This document shows positions 8,339 through 16,436 of a stretch of 64,000 nucleotides of DNA, in pieces. This DNA comes from SHVZ01 sp044223515 (lineage in GTDB: Bacteria; Pseudomonadota; Alphaproteobacteria; SHVZ01). Made by a program: the position numbers and the translations under genes. The notes under the pieces were generated by a model. That model searched no databases. It saw nothing but the letters and a program-made list of their open reading frames with translations, and was not told the DNA's origin. Within the stretch, counting starts at the first letter, position 1, and each line of letters starts with the position of its first letter. The DNA is taken from assembly GCA_044223515.1 (NCBI GenBank), contig JBGALV010000008.1:1-64000 (forward strand). The letters are read 5' to 3'.

Positions 8339-8425
8339 TGGTGCCCAGGAGAAGACTCGAACTTCCAAAGCCTTGCGGCCACAGGTACCTGAAACCTGCG
8401 CGTCTACCAATTCCGCCACCTGGGC
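8339..8425 (-). tRNA. tRNA-Leu (anticodon CAG)
   Basis: On the minus strand the sequence folds as a class II tRNA. The acceptor stem GCCCAGG pairs with CCTGGGC, followed by A and an encoded CCA. The anticodon stem CAGGT/ACCTG encloses the loop TTCAGGT, giving anticodon CAG. A long variable arm (TGGCC-GCAA-GGCTT) and a T loop TTCGAGT are present. It reads CUG leucine codons, which are abundant in this GC-rich genome. RNase D starts eight bases downstream. Confidence 0.95.
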
Positions 8426-8500
8426 AGTGGGAGGCGACTTATGCCGCCGGTAAAGGGTGGCTGTCAATGGCCGCCGACGCTCCCGTTTCATCGCCCGCAC

Positions 8501-9205
8501 CTATCCTGCCCGCACCCGGGCGATGTCGTCGAGGGCGACCGCGGTCCGCGAGTGGGTCAGGCGGTGCAGCATCACCGCGACCACGCCGATGGTGGCCAGG
8601 ATCATGAGGATGGGGCTGACCACCCAGGTGACCGCGGCGAGCGCGAAATAGTAGGAACGGATGCCGCTGTCGTAGGAATCGCCGACGGCGGTGATGATCT
8701 CGGCCATGTGGTCGGCGAGCCGGCGGCGGCGATCGTCGTCGAGCTCCTCGGCGGGCGGGGCGGCGCCCATGGCGATGGCGGCGAAGTTCGCCTGCCGGAT
8801 CGCCCAGGTGAAGCTCTGGAACGCGAAGGCGGCGACGACCATGACCAGCACCAGCTTGATCTCGATCGCCGAGGGCTCGTCGATCGCGAGCCAGGCGGCG
8901 GGCGACGGCGGCGCGGCATGGCCGATAGTGGCGACGACGCCGATCAGCGCACCGATCAGGATCACCGTCGTGGAGGCGAAGAACGAGGCGGTGCTCATGA
9001 TCTGGCCGATGATCGTCGCGTCCGCGATCTTCACCTCGCGGCCCAGGAGCTCGAACATCCAGGCGCGGCGGTGGTCGCCGCGCGCGCTGGCAACGACCTG
9101 ATGGCGCCGGCTGCTCCAGCCGACCACCGGCGCGTACCCCAGCCAGCAGGCGAGAAACAGGGCGAGCGCCGCCAGGTCGAGCGCGGTAAGACTCCAGAAC
9201 ACCAT
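8501..9205 (-). CDS. DUF599 family membrane protein
   Basis: This 234-residue membrane protein matches the DUF599 family, whose function is unknown. Hydrophobic segments include LTALDLAALALFLACWLGY, a segment near residue 80 (ASFFASTTVILIGALIGVV), one near 120 (IEIKLVLVMVVAAFAFQSF), and a C-terminal segment near 195 (WVVSPILMILATIGVVAVML). The chosen ATG at 9205 has a GAGGGG element seven bases upstream; a longer in-frame start at 9268 is unlikely. The gene is divergent from the glycosylase gene and ends about 75 bases before the tRNA. Confidence 0.85.
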   Translation of the reverse strand: MVFWSLTALDLAALALFLACWLGYAPVVGWSSRRHQVVASARGDHRRAWMFELLGREVKIADATIIGQIMSTASFFASTTVILIGALIGVVATIGHAAPPSPAAWLAIDEPSAIEIKLVLVMVVAAFAFQSFTWAIRQANFAAIAMGAAPPAEELDDDRRRRLADHMAEIITAVGDSYDSGIRSYYFALAAVTWVVSPILMILATIGVVAVMLHRLTHSRTAVALDDIARVRAG

Positions 9206-9270
9206 CGGGACCCCTCGTGACGTCTCGGATGTTGAGCCAGCATGAACCCGCCGCGCAGGCTTCGCCACTG

Positions 9271-9783
9271 ATGAGATCCCGAAGCTTTCCGCCGGTCAGC
9301 GCGCCCGATGCGAGGGTGCTGATCCTCGGGTCCTTGCCCGGCGCGATGTCGCTGGCGATGCGCCAGTACTACGCCCAGCCGCAGAACGCCTTCTGGCGGA
9401 TCATGGCCGAGATCGCGGGCGCGGGACGGGACGTCCCTTATGACGAAAGGCTCGAGCGGTTGCGCGCGAAGCGGATCGCGCTCTGGGACACCTGCGAGGC
9501 CGCCGAGCGGCCGGGAAGCCTCGACGCGGCGATCGTCGTCTCCAGTGTGACGCCGAACCGGTTCGAGGCGTTCCTGAAGCGCCATCCCGAGATCCGCGGC
9601 ATCTGCTTCAACGGCAACACCTTGGCGAAGCTGTTCGAGCGGCTCGCGGTATCAAAGCTTTCCGAGGCGCACAAGGCGCTGCCGCGAACCATCCTTCCCT
9701 CCACCAGCCCGGCCCACGCCGGCATGCCGTTCGAGCGCAAGCTCGCACGCTGGCGCGAGGTGGTGGAGGTACTGATCTCGTGA
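9271..9783 (+). CDS. DNA-deoxyinosine glycosylase (uracil-DNA glycosylase superfamily, HDG type)
   Basis: This protein belongs to the hypoxanthine-DNA glycosylase branch of the uracil-DNA glycosylase superfamily and is expected to remove deaminated adenine from DNA. The motif VLILGSLPGAMSL near the N-terminus and LPSTSPAHA near the C-terminus correspond to the two active-site motifs; YYAQPQNAFWRIM is also typical of the family. From ATG 9271 the product is 170 residues, matching the usual length and leaving about 65 bases for divergent promoters. In-frame alternatives are ATG 9229 and GTG 9217. Confidence 0.85.
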   Translation: MRSRSFPPVSAPDARVLILGSLPGAMSLAMRQYYAQPQNAFWRIMAEIAGAGRDVPYDERLERLRAKRIALWDTCEAAERPGSLDAAIVVSSVTPNRFEAFLKRHPEIRGICFNGNTLAKLFERLAVSKLSEAHKALPRTILPSTSPAHAGMPFERKLARWREVVEVLIS

Positions 9784-9856
9784 TGGTGCCCCCCGCGCAC
9801 TGCCTAGCGGTCCTAGGTGCGAGACACGAGGGCTCTGATGAAAAGACCGACTGGCG

Positions 9857-10684
9857 CTACTCCTCGACCGGCATCCGCATGTCGCGCGCTTCCAGCCAAG
9901 GCTTCAGCTTCTCATCCTTCAGGATAATGCCTCGGCGACGTGCCTCGTCGAGCTCGGTCGAGATTCCCTTCAGCACGCCGATAACGTCCACGACCCGCAT
10001 ACCCGGAATTCCTTCGGAGGAGATGACCTTTTCAAACTGACCGATAGCCTTCAGGGCATCGAGTAGCTTCGAGCGAAACCAGTAAGCCCGCTCAGTAATT
10101 TCGCCGCCGAGACGGCCGATGTTTTCATGCTCTGAAAGGGTGTCGGGCATTGTCGGCTGGACGGCGCTGATTTGGATCGCCATGTGTCTGACGATCGCGA
10201 CCGGGAGCGCAGTCACGACGGTGGTCGGATCTACGCCTTCTTCAATGTCTGTCGGTCCAGGTGGCGGTATGGCCTCAAGGTCGGCGATCCGCTGCGCGAT
10301 GCTGCCATTCATGCCGGGAATCTGGTCGATCACCTGCCGGCATTCCTGGCGAAGTGCGAAGGCGAAGGCGATGTCGGCTTCTTGTTGCTTCCTTGCCTCT
10401 CGGCGATCGGTACCCTTCGCAACCCAGATCACGATACCGGCGCTGAAGAGCGCAACAGAGCCCGTGATCAACGTGGAGAGGAAGCCTACCCAAGCTGTGT
10501 AAAAGCCGCTGTAAGGCGGCAGCCACATCCACGCCTCATAGACCTGCGCACCCGGCTCAAAGAGCGGCGCAAGGCGTTCGGCAATTGGATCGCGGAAAGC
10601 AATAAAAAGGAAGGGTACAGCCAGCACAGCCATGCCCGACCACTCGACCCAGACCCGTTTCGGGCGCTTTAGCTCGTCTGCCAT
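9857..10684 (-). CDS. Hypothetical protein with two N-terminal membrane helices
   Basis: The product is not recognised. From ATG 10684 it is 275 residues with two predicted membrane segments (VEWSGMAVLAVPFLFIAF and an ITGSVALFSAGIVIWVA segment). A charged linker (KGTDRREARKQQEADIAFA) leads into a largely helical cytoplasmic domain. That layout is common in stand-alone membrane proteins of variable genome regions. By eye the base composition is less GC-rich, with more A/T at third codon positions than in neighbouring genes, which may indicate recent acquisition. An upstream in-frame start at 10720 is possible. No operon partner is evident. Confidence 0.6.
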   Translation of the reverse strand: MADELKRPKRVWVEWSGMAVLAVPFLFIAFRDPIAERLAPLFEPGAQVYEAWMWLPPYSGFYTAWVGFLSTLITGSVALFSAGIVIWVAKGTDRREARKQQEADIAFAFALRQECRQVIDQIPGMNGSIAQRIADLEAIPPPGPTDIEEGVDPTTVVTALPVAIVRHMAIQISAVQPTMPDTLSEHENIGRLGGEITERAYWFRSKLLDALKAIGQFEKVISSEGIPGMRVVDVIGVLKGISTELDEARRRGIILKDEKLKPWLEARDMRMPVEE

Positions 10685-10844
10685 GGCGGTAGCTTGCCAT
10701 CGCGAGCCGTAGATCTGCAACCGGGGGTGGTCTGACGCCTATTTCACAACGTTCGAGATTCGTGCCGAGCTGTGAAGTTGTTTCGTTGGCGCTCGGGCTC
10801 TCACGCCCCTCTTCGTCCACGTCGCGCGAGAGGGGTGCACGACT

Positions 10845-11321
10845 TTAAGAGCTGATGCCCTTGCGCTTCTTGTATTCCTCGACCGCCTTCTTGAGGTCGG
10901 CGTACTCGGCGCAGCCGAAGGTGCAGAGCTTGTCGAGCTTGGCGAGGTTGGTCTCGGCCGACTTCACGTCGTCGAGCATCAGGTACAGCTCGCCCTGGTA
11001 TTCGAGCGCGCCCTTGTGCTCGGGCTCGAGCTCGAGGGCCTTGGCATAGTGGGTGCGGGCTTCCGGCAGCTTGTTGAGCTTCCGGTGAGCGTAGCCAAGC
11101 TGGTTATAGGCATCCGCGTTCTTCGGCTCGGCCTTCACCACCTTCTCGAGCAGCGGGATCGCCTCGGCGTACTTCCACTCCTTGATCAGCTTCTCGGCCT
11201 GCGCGTAATCGGGATTGGCGAGCGAGGACGGCGCCGGGCCTGTGCCCATTGCGTATGAAGCGGGCGCATGTGCGGACAGCGGCAGCGCGACGGCGAGAGC
11301 GAGAACGAGCGAACGAAACAT
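10845..11321 (-). CDS. Secreted tetratricopeptide repeat protein
   Basis: The 158-residue protein starts with a signal peptide (MFRSLVLALAVALPLSAHA). It contains about two to three TPR units (AEKLIKEWKYAEAIPLLEKVV, DAYNQLGYAHRKLNKLPEARTHYAKAL and GALEYQGELYLMLDDVKSAETNL). A CTFGC Cys pair lies near residues 133-137. It is probably a periplasmic scaffold. The ATG at 11321 has GAGG six bases upstream, and that GAGG overlaps the stop of the glutathione peroxidase gene, so the two are coupled. An ATG at 11333 overlapping the stop as ATGA is the alternative start. Confidence 0.85.
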   Translation of the reverse strand: MFRSLVLALAVALPLSAHAPASYAMGTGPAPSSLANPDYAQAEKLIKEWKYAEAIPLLEKVVKAEPKNADAYNQLGYAHRKLNKLPEARTHYAKALELEPEHKGALEYQGELYLMLDDVKSAETNLAKLDKLCTFGCAEYADLKKAVEEYKKRKGISS

Positions 11322-11329
11322 GAGGCACC

Positions 11330-11902
11330 TCATCGGATCAGCAGCTTGTCGATTTCCTTGGTGATCGTGGCCGAGGTCGGATTGACCGTCGACGGCCAGG
11401 CGCCGGCGAGCTTGCCGTCGGGCCCGATCAGGTACTTGTAGAAGTTCCAGCGCGGCGCGGCCCCTTCGCCGAGCTCTGCCGCGATCCACTTGTAGAACGG
11501 ATGCGCGTTGCCGCCGATCACCGTCTGCTTCTCGGTCATCGGGAAGTCGACGCCGTAGGTCAGCTCGCAGAAGCCCTTGATCTCGGCCTCGCTGCCCGGC
11601 TCCTGGCCGCCGAAGTCGTTCGACGGCACGCCGACGATGGTGAGGCCCTTGTCGCGATAGCCCTGCCAGAGCTTCACCAAGTCCTCGTATTGCGGGGTGT
11701 AGCCGCATTGGGACGCGGTGTTGACCACGAGCAACGGCTTGCCGGCGAACTTGGCGAGCTTGAGGTCTTCGCCTTCGATCGACTTGAACTCGAAGCCGAA
11801 GCCGCCGGTCGATCCGGCCGGTGCCGGCGGCGACACGGTCATGCCGACCGCCGCGATCAGCATGGATGCGAAGCGCCACGCATTCTCGAAAGCCTCAACC
11901 AT
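11330..11902 (-). CDS. Glutathione peroxidase family protein, exported
   Basis: The 190-residue thiol peroxidase reduces hydroperoxides. Visible active-site residues are the peroxidatic Cys66 (NTASQCGYTPQ), Gln100 (NDFGGQEPG) and Trp152-Asn153 (RWNFYKYLIG); Cys112 is a candidate resolving cysteine, as in thioredoxin-dependent members. A hydrophobic N-terminus (residues 8-30) resembles a signal peptide, suggesting the periplasm. The ATG at 11902 follows AAGGAG at good spacing and overlaps the end of the upstream molybdoenzyme gene by eight bases. The operon order is molybdoenzyme, peroxidase, TPR. Confidence 0.9.
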   Translation of the reverse strand: MVEAFENAWRFASMLIAAVGMTVSPPAPAGSTGGFGFEFKSIEGEDLKLAKFAGKPLLVVNTASQCGYTPQYEDLVKLWQGYRDKGLTIVGVPSNDFGGQEPGSEAEIKGFCELTYGVDFPMTEKQTVIGGNAHPFYKWIAAELGEGAAPRWNFYKYLIGPDGKLAGAWPSTVNPTSATITKEIDKLLIR

Positions 11903-12581
11903 ATCGCTGCTCCTTCCACGGATCGCCAAGACTGTGATATCCGCGCACTTCCCAGAAGCCCGGCGCGTCCTTATCGGTGAACCAGATGTGCCGCACCCAC
12001 TTCGCCGACTTCCAGAAGTAGAGCTTCGGGATCACGACGCGCACCGGCCCGCCATGATCGCGACTGAGCGGCTGGCCTTCCCAGTGGGTCGCCAGCAGCA
12101 CGTCATCGTCGGCGAAATACTCGATCGGCACGTTGGTCGAGTAGCCGTCATAGCTCTTGAAGACGATGAACTTCGCATTCGGCTTCGGCTCGACGACAGA
12201 GAGCAGGTGAAGCCCGGAGACGCCGTCCCACTTGTTGTCGTAGCGCGACCAGGCGGTGACGCAGTGGATGTCGGAGACGTGGCTAGACTGCGGCTGCTTC
12301 ATCAGGTCGTCCCAGCGCCACGTGACCGGGCGCTCGACCAGGCCGCCGACCTTCATCTCCCATTCCTTCGCGGGCACGTTCGGGTGCGTGCCGAGATCCA
12401 GCACCGGCCAGTTCTTGACCTCGCGCTGCCCGGGCGGAAGCCGGCGGCGCTGACGCATCTCTGTGCCGCCCAATGAGGGGCCGCCCGTGAGGAGTCGGCC
12501 CTCGCGGGCCCACTTCTCCTTGGTTTCCACCAGCTTCTGCTTGATCTGGCCGGTCGTTCCCGGCGCGTCGTCCGCCATCAT
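11895..12581 (-). CDS. Sulfite oxidase-like molybdopterin-dependent oxidoreductase
   Basis: The 228-residue protein is a small member of the sulfite oxidase fold (oxidoreductase molybdopterin-binding domain). Cys107, in SDIHCVTAWSRYDN, is the expected molybdenum ligand, and the dense WRWDD and GGPVRVVIPKLYFWKSAKWV patterns are typical. It has no heme domain, dimerisation domain or obvious signal peptide, so it is closer to cytoplasmic YuiH-like or short YedY-like proteins. The substrate is unknown; S-oxides are a common guess for the superfamily. It is the first gene of a three-gene operon with the peroxidase and TPR genes, suggesting an oxidative-repair role. A TTG at 12596 is an alternative start. 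Confidence 0.87.
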   Translation of the reverse strand: MMADDAPGTTGQIKQKLVETKEKWAREGRLLTGGPSLGGTEMRQRRRLPPGQREVKNWPVLDLGTHPNVPAKEWEMKVGGLVERPVTWRWDDLMKQPQSSHVSDIHCVTAWSRYDNKWDGVSGLHLLSVVEPKPNAKFIVFKSYDGYSTNVPIEYFADDDVLLATHWEGQPLSRDHGGPVRVVIPKLYFWKSAKWVRHIWFTDKDAPGFWEVRGYHSLGDPWKEQRYG

Positions 12582-12692
12582 GGTCTCTATACGCAAAGGG
12601 CGCGCCTTTAGATTAGGCGCCAGGGGTCTCGGGCGGTAGGGCCCTCGCCGGCCTGTGATGAGACCAACGCGGGACCGGGCGTGTCTATTCCG

Positions 12693-13478
12693 TTACACCC
12701 GCCAGCCGAGCAGCCGTCGCTCGGCCTGGGACACGATGAGCCCGACCGCGATCCCCAGCAGTGACAGGAGACACACGCCGGCCAGCAGGTCCTCGGTCCG
12801 CATCAGGTTGCCGGCGGTCAGGATGAAGGCACCGACGCCGAACTCGGCCCCGATCATCTCGGCCGCGACCACCAGCACGAGGCCGATGGAGGCCGAGATG
12901 CGCACGCCGGCGAGGATGCCGGGAAGGGCGCCGGGCAGAATGACCTTGGCGACGATCGCCATGGCCGGCACGTCGAAGCTCTGGGCCATGCGGATCAAGG
13001 TGCGCGGCACTTGGTCGACGCCGGAATACGTGGCGATCGCCATCGGGAAAAAGACGCCGAGCGCTATGGTCGCGACCTTCGACGGCTCGCCGATGCCGAA
13101 CCACAGGATGAAGAGGGGCAGCAGCGCGATCTTCGGGATCGGGAACAGGGCCGAGATGATCGGCAGTCCCGCGGCGCGCGCATGGGAGATCAGGCCGAGC
13201 GCGAGGCCGAAGGCGAGGCCGGCCGAGCCGCCAAGCGCGAATCCCAGAAGGATGCGTTTCAGCGACGCTGCGAGGTGACGCCAAAGCTGACCCGAGACCG
13301 CCATGTCCGCAAGCGCCCTCGCGATGCCGGCCGGGCTCGGCAGGAAGATCGGCGAGACCCAGCCGGCGCTGGACGCGAGCTGCCATAGGCCGATCACGAC
13401 GACCGCCGTGATCCAGGCAGCGTGACGCTTCGGCTGGATCGTGAAGCCGCCGCCCCTGAAGCGAAGCGGCTCAGCCAT
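12693..13478 (-). CDS. NitT/TauT-type ABC transporter permease
   Basis: The 261-residue inner-membrane permease has about six hydrophobic segments. The binding-protein-dependent transport signature lies in the cytoplasmic loop (EPSKVATIALGVFFPM and QSFDVPAMAIVAKVILPGALPGILAGVRIS). It belongs to the TauC/SsuC group that imports sulfonates, nitrate, pyrimidine precursors or aromatic acids. The ATG at 13478 lies 14 bases after the ATPase stop. Longer readings upstream are the ATPase gene in another frame. It is the third gene of the operon after the binding protein and ATPase. Confidence 0.92.
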   Translation of the reverse strand: MAEPLRFRGGGFTIQPKRHAAWITAVVVIGLWQLASSAGWVSPIFLPSPAGIARALADMAVSGQLWRHLAASLKRILLGFALGGSAGLAFGLALGLISHARAAGLPIISALFPIPKIALLPLFILWFGIGEPSKVATIALGVFFPMAIATYSGVDQVPRTLIRMAQSFDVPAMAIVAKVILPGALPGILAGVRISASIGLVLVVAAEMIGAEFGVGAFILTAGNLMRTEDLLAGVCLLSLLGIAVGLIVSQAERRLLGWRV

Positions 13479-13492
13479 GATAGCGAAGCGGT

Positions 13493-14266
13493 TCAGCCAC
13501 TCACGCTCTCCGGTTGGCGCTCGCGATCGGCGGCGCGGGCCTCGTCCTGGATCAGGCGCCAGAGCCGGTTGCGCAACGGCGCCAGGCGCCCGATATCGCG
13601 CTCGGCACGCGGTACATCGACCGTGACGATCTCGCAGATGCGGCCCGGCCGACGCGACAACACGCAGACGCGATCGGCCAGGATCAGCGCCTCGTCGAGA
13701 TTGTGCGTGACGTAGACGGCAGTGGTGCGGTGCTTTAGCCAGAGGCTCACGAACTCCTCGATCAGCAGCTCGCGGGTCTGCGCGTCCAATGCCGATAGCG
13801 GCTCGTCCAGCAGCAGCACCGCCGGTGTGACCGCGAGGGCACGCGCGATGCCGACCCGCTGGCGCATGCCGCCGGAAAGCTGCTTCGGCAGGGCGTCGGC
13901 AAAATCGGCGAGTCCCGTGGTCGCCAGCACCTCGGCGATGCGTCGCTCGCGCTCGGCCTTCGAGAGCGGGCGATGCTCGAGTGCGAAGGCGACGTTGCCG
14001 GCGACGCTGCGCCACGGCAGCAACGCGAAGTCCTGGAACACGTAGGTGAAGGGGTTGAGGCATCCGGCCGGCGGTGCCCCCTCGGTCAGCACGCGGCCAC
14101 TGCTCGGCGCGAGCAGCCCGCCGAGGATGCCGAGCAAGGTCGACTTGCCGCATCCCGACGGCCCGATCACCGCGACGATCTCGCCTTCCTCGACGGTCAG
14201 CGAGATCCCGTCGAGCACGTCGAGCGTGCCGTAGCGATGCCCGACGTTCTCGGCGATCAGGCGCAT
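13493..14266 (-). CDS. NitT/TauT-type ABC transporter ATP-binding protein
   Basis: The 257-residue ATPase energises the adjacent permease. It shows Walker A GPSGCGKST (about 36-44), Q-loop FQDFALLPWRS, signature LSGGMRQRVGIARAL, Walker B LLLDEPLSALDA and the switch histidine in VTHNLDEA. These patterns match the SsuB/TauB group. It begins ten bases after the binding-protein gene and ends 14 bases before the permease, completing a standard importer. The substrate cannot be inferred from the ATPase. Confidence 0.93.
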   Translation of the reverse strand: MRLIAENVGHRYGTLDVLDGISLTVEEGEIVAVIGPSGCGKSTLLGILGGLLAPSSGRVLTEGAPPAGCLNPFTYVFQDFALLPWRSVAGNVAFALEHRPLSKAERERRIAEVLATTGLADFADALPKQLSGGMRQRVGIARALAVTPAVLLLDEPLSALDAQTRELLIEEFVSLWLKHRTTAVYVTHNLDEALILADRVCVLSRRPGRICEIVTVDVPRAERDIGRLAPLRNRLWRLIQDEARAADRERQPESVSG

Positions 14267-14276
14267 GCGCCTTGCC

Positions 14277-15248
14277 TCAGTCGAGCGACGGCACGAACGT
14301 CGTCACCACGATGTCCTTCGCCTCGACCGTCTTGTCGGCCTGGCCCTGGGCCTGCCAGTAGGCGACCTGCTTGGCGACGTCCTTGGCGCTGAAGCGCGCC
14401 TCGGGCTGGATGTAGGGGAGGCCAGCGGCAATCGCGCCTTTCTGCTGCTCGGTGTACTTGGCGAGGATGCCGAGCGCCTTGTCGGTCGCGGCCGGGTCGC
14501 TCTTCTTCTGGAAGGCGACGTCGTAGGCGGCGACGCCCTTCTTGTAGGCGCGGACGAAGCGCTCGACCGTTTCCTTCTTCGTGTCGATCATCTTCGGCGA
14601 GGTGAAGAGCGCGCCCAGCTGCCACGGCGTCTCGTCGCCGGCCCATCCCACGATCTTCGCATCGCCGCGGTCCGCCATCGGCACCGCGACGGTGGACGGC
14701 AGGATCGCGGTGTCGGCCTGGCCGCCCTGCAGCGCCGAGACCATGTTGGGGATGCTCTGCAGTGCGAGCAGGCGGTTCTTCGAGAGATCGAAGCCCTTCT
14801 TCTCGGCGAGCAGGCCGATCATGTAGTGAAAGGTCGATCCGACCTGGGTCATCGCGAAGGAGCGGCCGCCGAAATCGGCCGGCGACTTGACGCCTGCGGC
14901 GAAGGCCTGGTTGGAGACCATGTAGGCCGATAGCCGATAGCCGGGCTCCTCGCGCGACTGGCCCGCGATGATCTTGAGCGCGCCCTTGCCGGCAAGATTG
15001 TAGAAGCCGGCGGTGAGGCCGGTGACGCCGAACTCGGCATCGCCCGAGACCACGGCGACCGCGACCGGCTGGGCGGCGGTGAAGAACTTGAATTCGACCT
15101 CGAGGCCTTCGGATGCGAAGTGGCCGAGATCCTGCGCCAGGAACACGGGGCCCGACGAGGCGAGCTTCAGGACCGAGAGCGAGGTCTTCTGGGCTATGGC
15201 TGGCGTCGCCAGAAGCGCCAGCGCGGCGGCGATCGAAAGCAGTCTCAT
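14277..15248 (-). CDS. ABC transporter substrate-binding protein (NitT/TauT family)
   Basis: The 323-residue periplasmic binding protein has a signal peptide (MRLLSIAAALALLATPAIAQ). Its fold features match NMT1/SsuA-type proteins (SSGPVFLAQDLGHFASEGLEVE; GQADTAILPSTVAVPM). The ATG at 15248 is preceded by AGGAG at seven bases. It is the first gene of the importer operon. The ligand is unknown; the family binds sulfonates, nitrate, thiamine precursors, riboflavin or aromatic acids. The longer upstream reading frame lies antisense to the cyclase gene's own coding frame and is not used. Confidence 0.9.
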   Translation of the reverse strand: MRLLSIAAALALLATPAIAQKTSLSVLKLASSGPVFLAQDLGHFASEGLEVEFKFFTAAQPVAVAVVSGDAEFGVTGLTAGFYNLAGKGALKIIAGQSREEPGYRLSAYMVSNQAFAAGVKSPADFGGRSFAMTQVGSTFHYMIGLLAEKKGFDLSKNRLLALQSIPNMVSALQGGQADTAILPSTVAVPMADRGDAKIVGWAGDETPWQLGALFTSPKMIDTKKETVERFVRAYKKGVAAYDVAFQKKSDPAATDKALGILAKYTEQQKGAIAAGLPYIQPEARFSAKDVAKQVAYWQAQGQADKTVEAKDIVVTTFVPSLD

Positions 15249-15280
15249 CGGCGTCTCCTGGTTTCTCTTAGTGTCTGGCT

Positions 15281-16315
15281 TTACGGGCTCGGCGGGCCGC
15301 TCGTCAATCGGACCAGCGCGACCGGCTCGGCCTTGCCGCGCAGCGCGACGGGGCCCAGGTCGTGACGAACGAGGTCCGGCGGCAGCGATACCCCGTCGAC
15401 CGCCTCGGACGACGCCAAAACCAGTGCTTCGTGCTGGCGAGCTTCCCCGGCGATGCGCGACGCCGTGTTCAGCGTGTCGCCGAGAAAGGCGATCTCGCGC
15501 TTGAGGTCGCCGATCTCTCCCGCCATCACCGGGCCGCCATGAAGCACGATCCGCATGCGCGGGCTCTCGCCGAAGGCACGTCGCCAGTCGGTGCCGGAAG
15601 CGACCGCGCGGCTCGCATCCAACGCGAAGGCGAGCGCGCGTTCGGCCGCGTCGCCTTCCCATTTCCAGGTCAGGATCACCTCGTCGCCGACGTAGCGATA
15701 GATGCGTCCGCCCGAGGCCAGCAACGGTTCGGTGAGAAGGTGGATCCAGCGATCGAGGAATGCGAAGAACCTCTCCGGCCCCAGCCGTTCCGCGAGCGCC
15801 GTCGATCCGGCGATGTCGAGCATCAGGAAGAGCCGTCGTTCGGTGCGCGGATAGCGATACCGGCCGAGCAGCACCTCGCCGAAAACGCCGGGTCCGACAA
15901 GCCGCCTCAGCTCCATGCCGATGCTGACCGTCACCACGAGCGCGACCGAGAACATCAGGGAAGCCGGCAGGTAAGGGTCCTCGAGGAAGCTGGTTCTTCC
16001 GGTCCAGAGCAGATAGTAGGCCGCGAGATGGCCGATCAGCAGCATCCCGCCCATCAGCAGGCTGTTGGCCGCGACGTAGAGGAGCAGCGGCAGACGCTTG
16101 AGCCGGCGGCCGATCCCGGCATCGAGGCCGAACACGACCCAGACGACGATCGGCGCGGCGATCACGAGGCCGCCCCCGACTCCGTTCGCTGCCGCCATGA
16201 ACCAGGGCCGTTCGGTAACCAGGAGCGTGCCGAAGACCGCCGACGCGATGCTGGTCATGCCCAACACCGCAATAATGGTGATCGCAACGGTCCTCGCGCG
16301 CCGGCCCGGCCTCAT
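15281..16315 (-). CDS. Membrane-bound class III adenylate/guanylate cyclase
   Basis: The 344-residue protein has four to five N-terminal membrane helices (residues 8-135) and a C-terminal class III cyclase domain (about 158-340). Metal-binding Asp167 (LDIAGST) and Asp211 (VGDEVILTW) and the transition-state Asn283/Arg287 pair (LNTASRI) are present, so it should be active. It makes cAMP or possibly cGMP; the base-selecting residues were not resolved with confidence. The chosen ATG at 16315 leaves about 120 bases to the divergent PaiB-like gene. A stand-alone cyclic-nucleotide-binding protein at 39375 is a possible receiver of this signal. Confidence 0.88.
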   Translation of the reverse strand: MRPGRRARTVAITIIAVLGMTSIASAVFGTLLVTERPWFMAAANGVGGGLVIAAPIVVWVVFGLDAGIGRRLKRLPLLLYVAANSLLMGGMLLIGHLAAYYLLWTGRTSFLEDPYLPASLMFSVALVVTVSIGMELRRLVGPGVFGEVLLGRYRYPRTERRLFLMLDIAGSTALAERLGPERFFAFLDRWIHLLTEPLLASGGRIYRYVGDEVILTWKWEGDAAERALAFALDASRAVASGTDWRRAFGESPRMRIVLHGGPVMAGEIGDLKREIAFLGDTLNTASRIAGEARQHEALVLASSEAVDGVSLPPDLVRHDLGPVALRGKAEPVALVRLTSGPPSP

Positions 16316-16436
16316 GCTCGATCTGCCTTCCGCTTCGTCAGCGGCGCATTGTGCCACGGCACAGCTCCACTTGCGCAGGACCATCCGGCACGAACGCGGC
16401 TTGTCTCCGGCAGCCGAGGCGGATAGATCAAAGCGC

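Noticed and set aside
8320..8607. Plus-strand open frame across the tRNA
   Set aside because: It overlaps a well-defined tRNA gene and has no family pattern.
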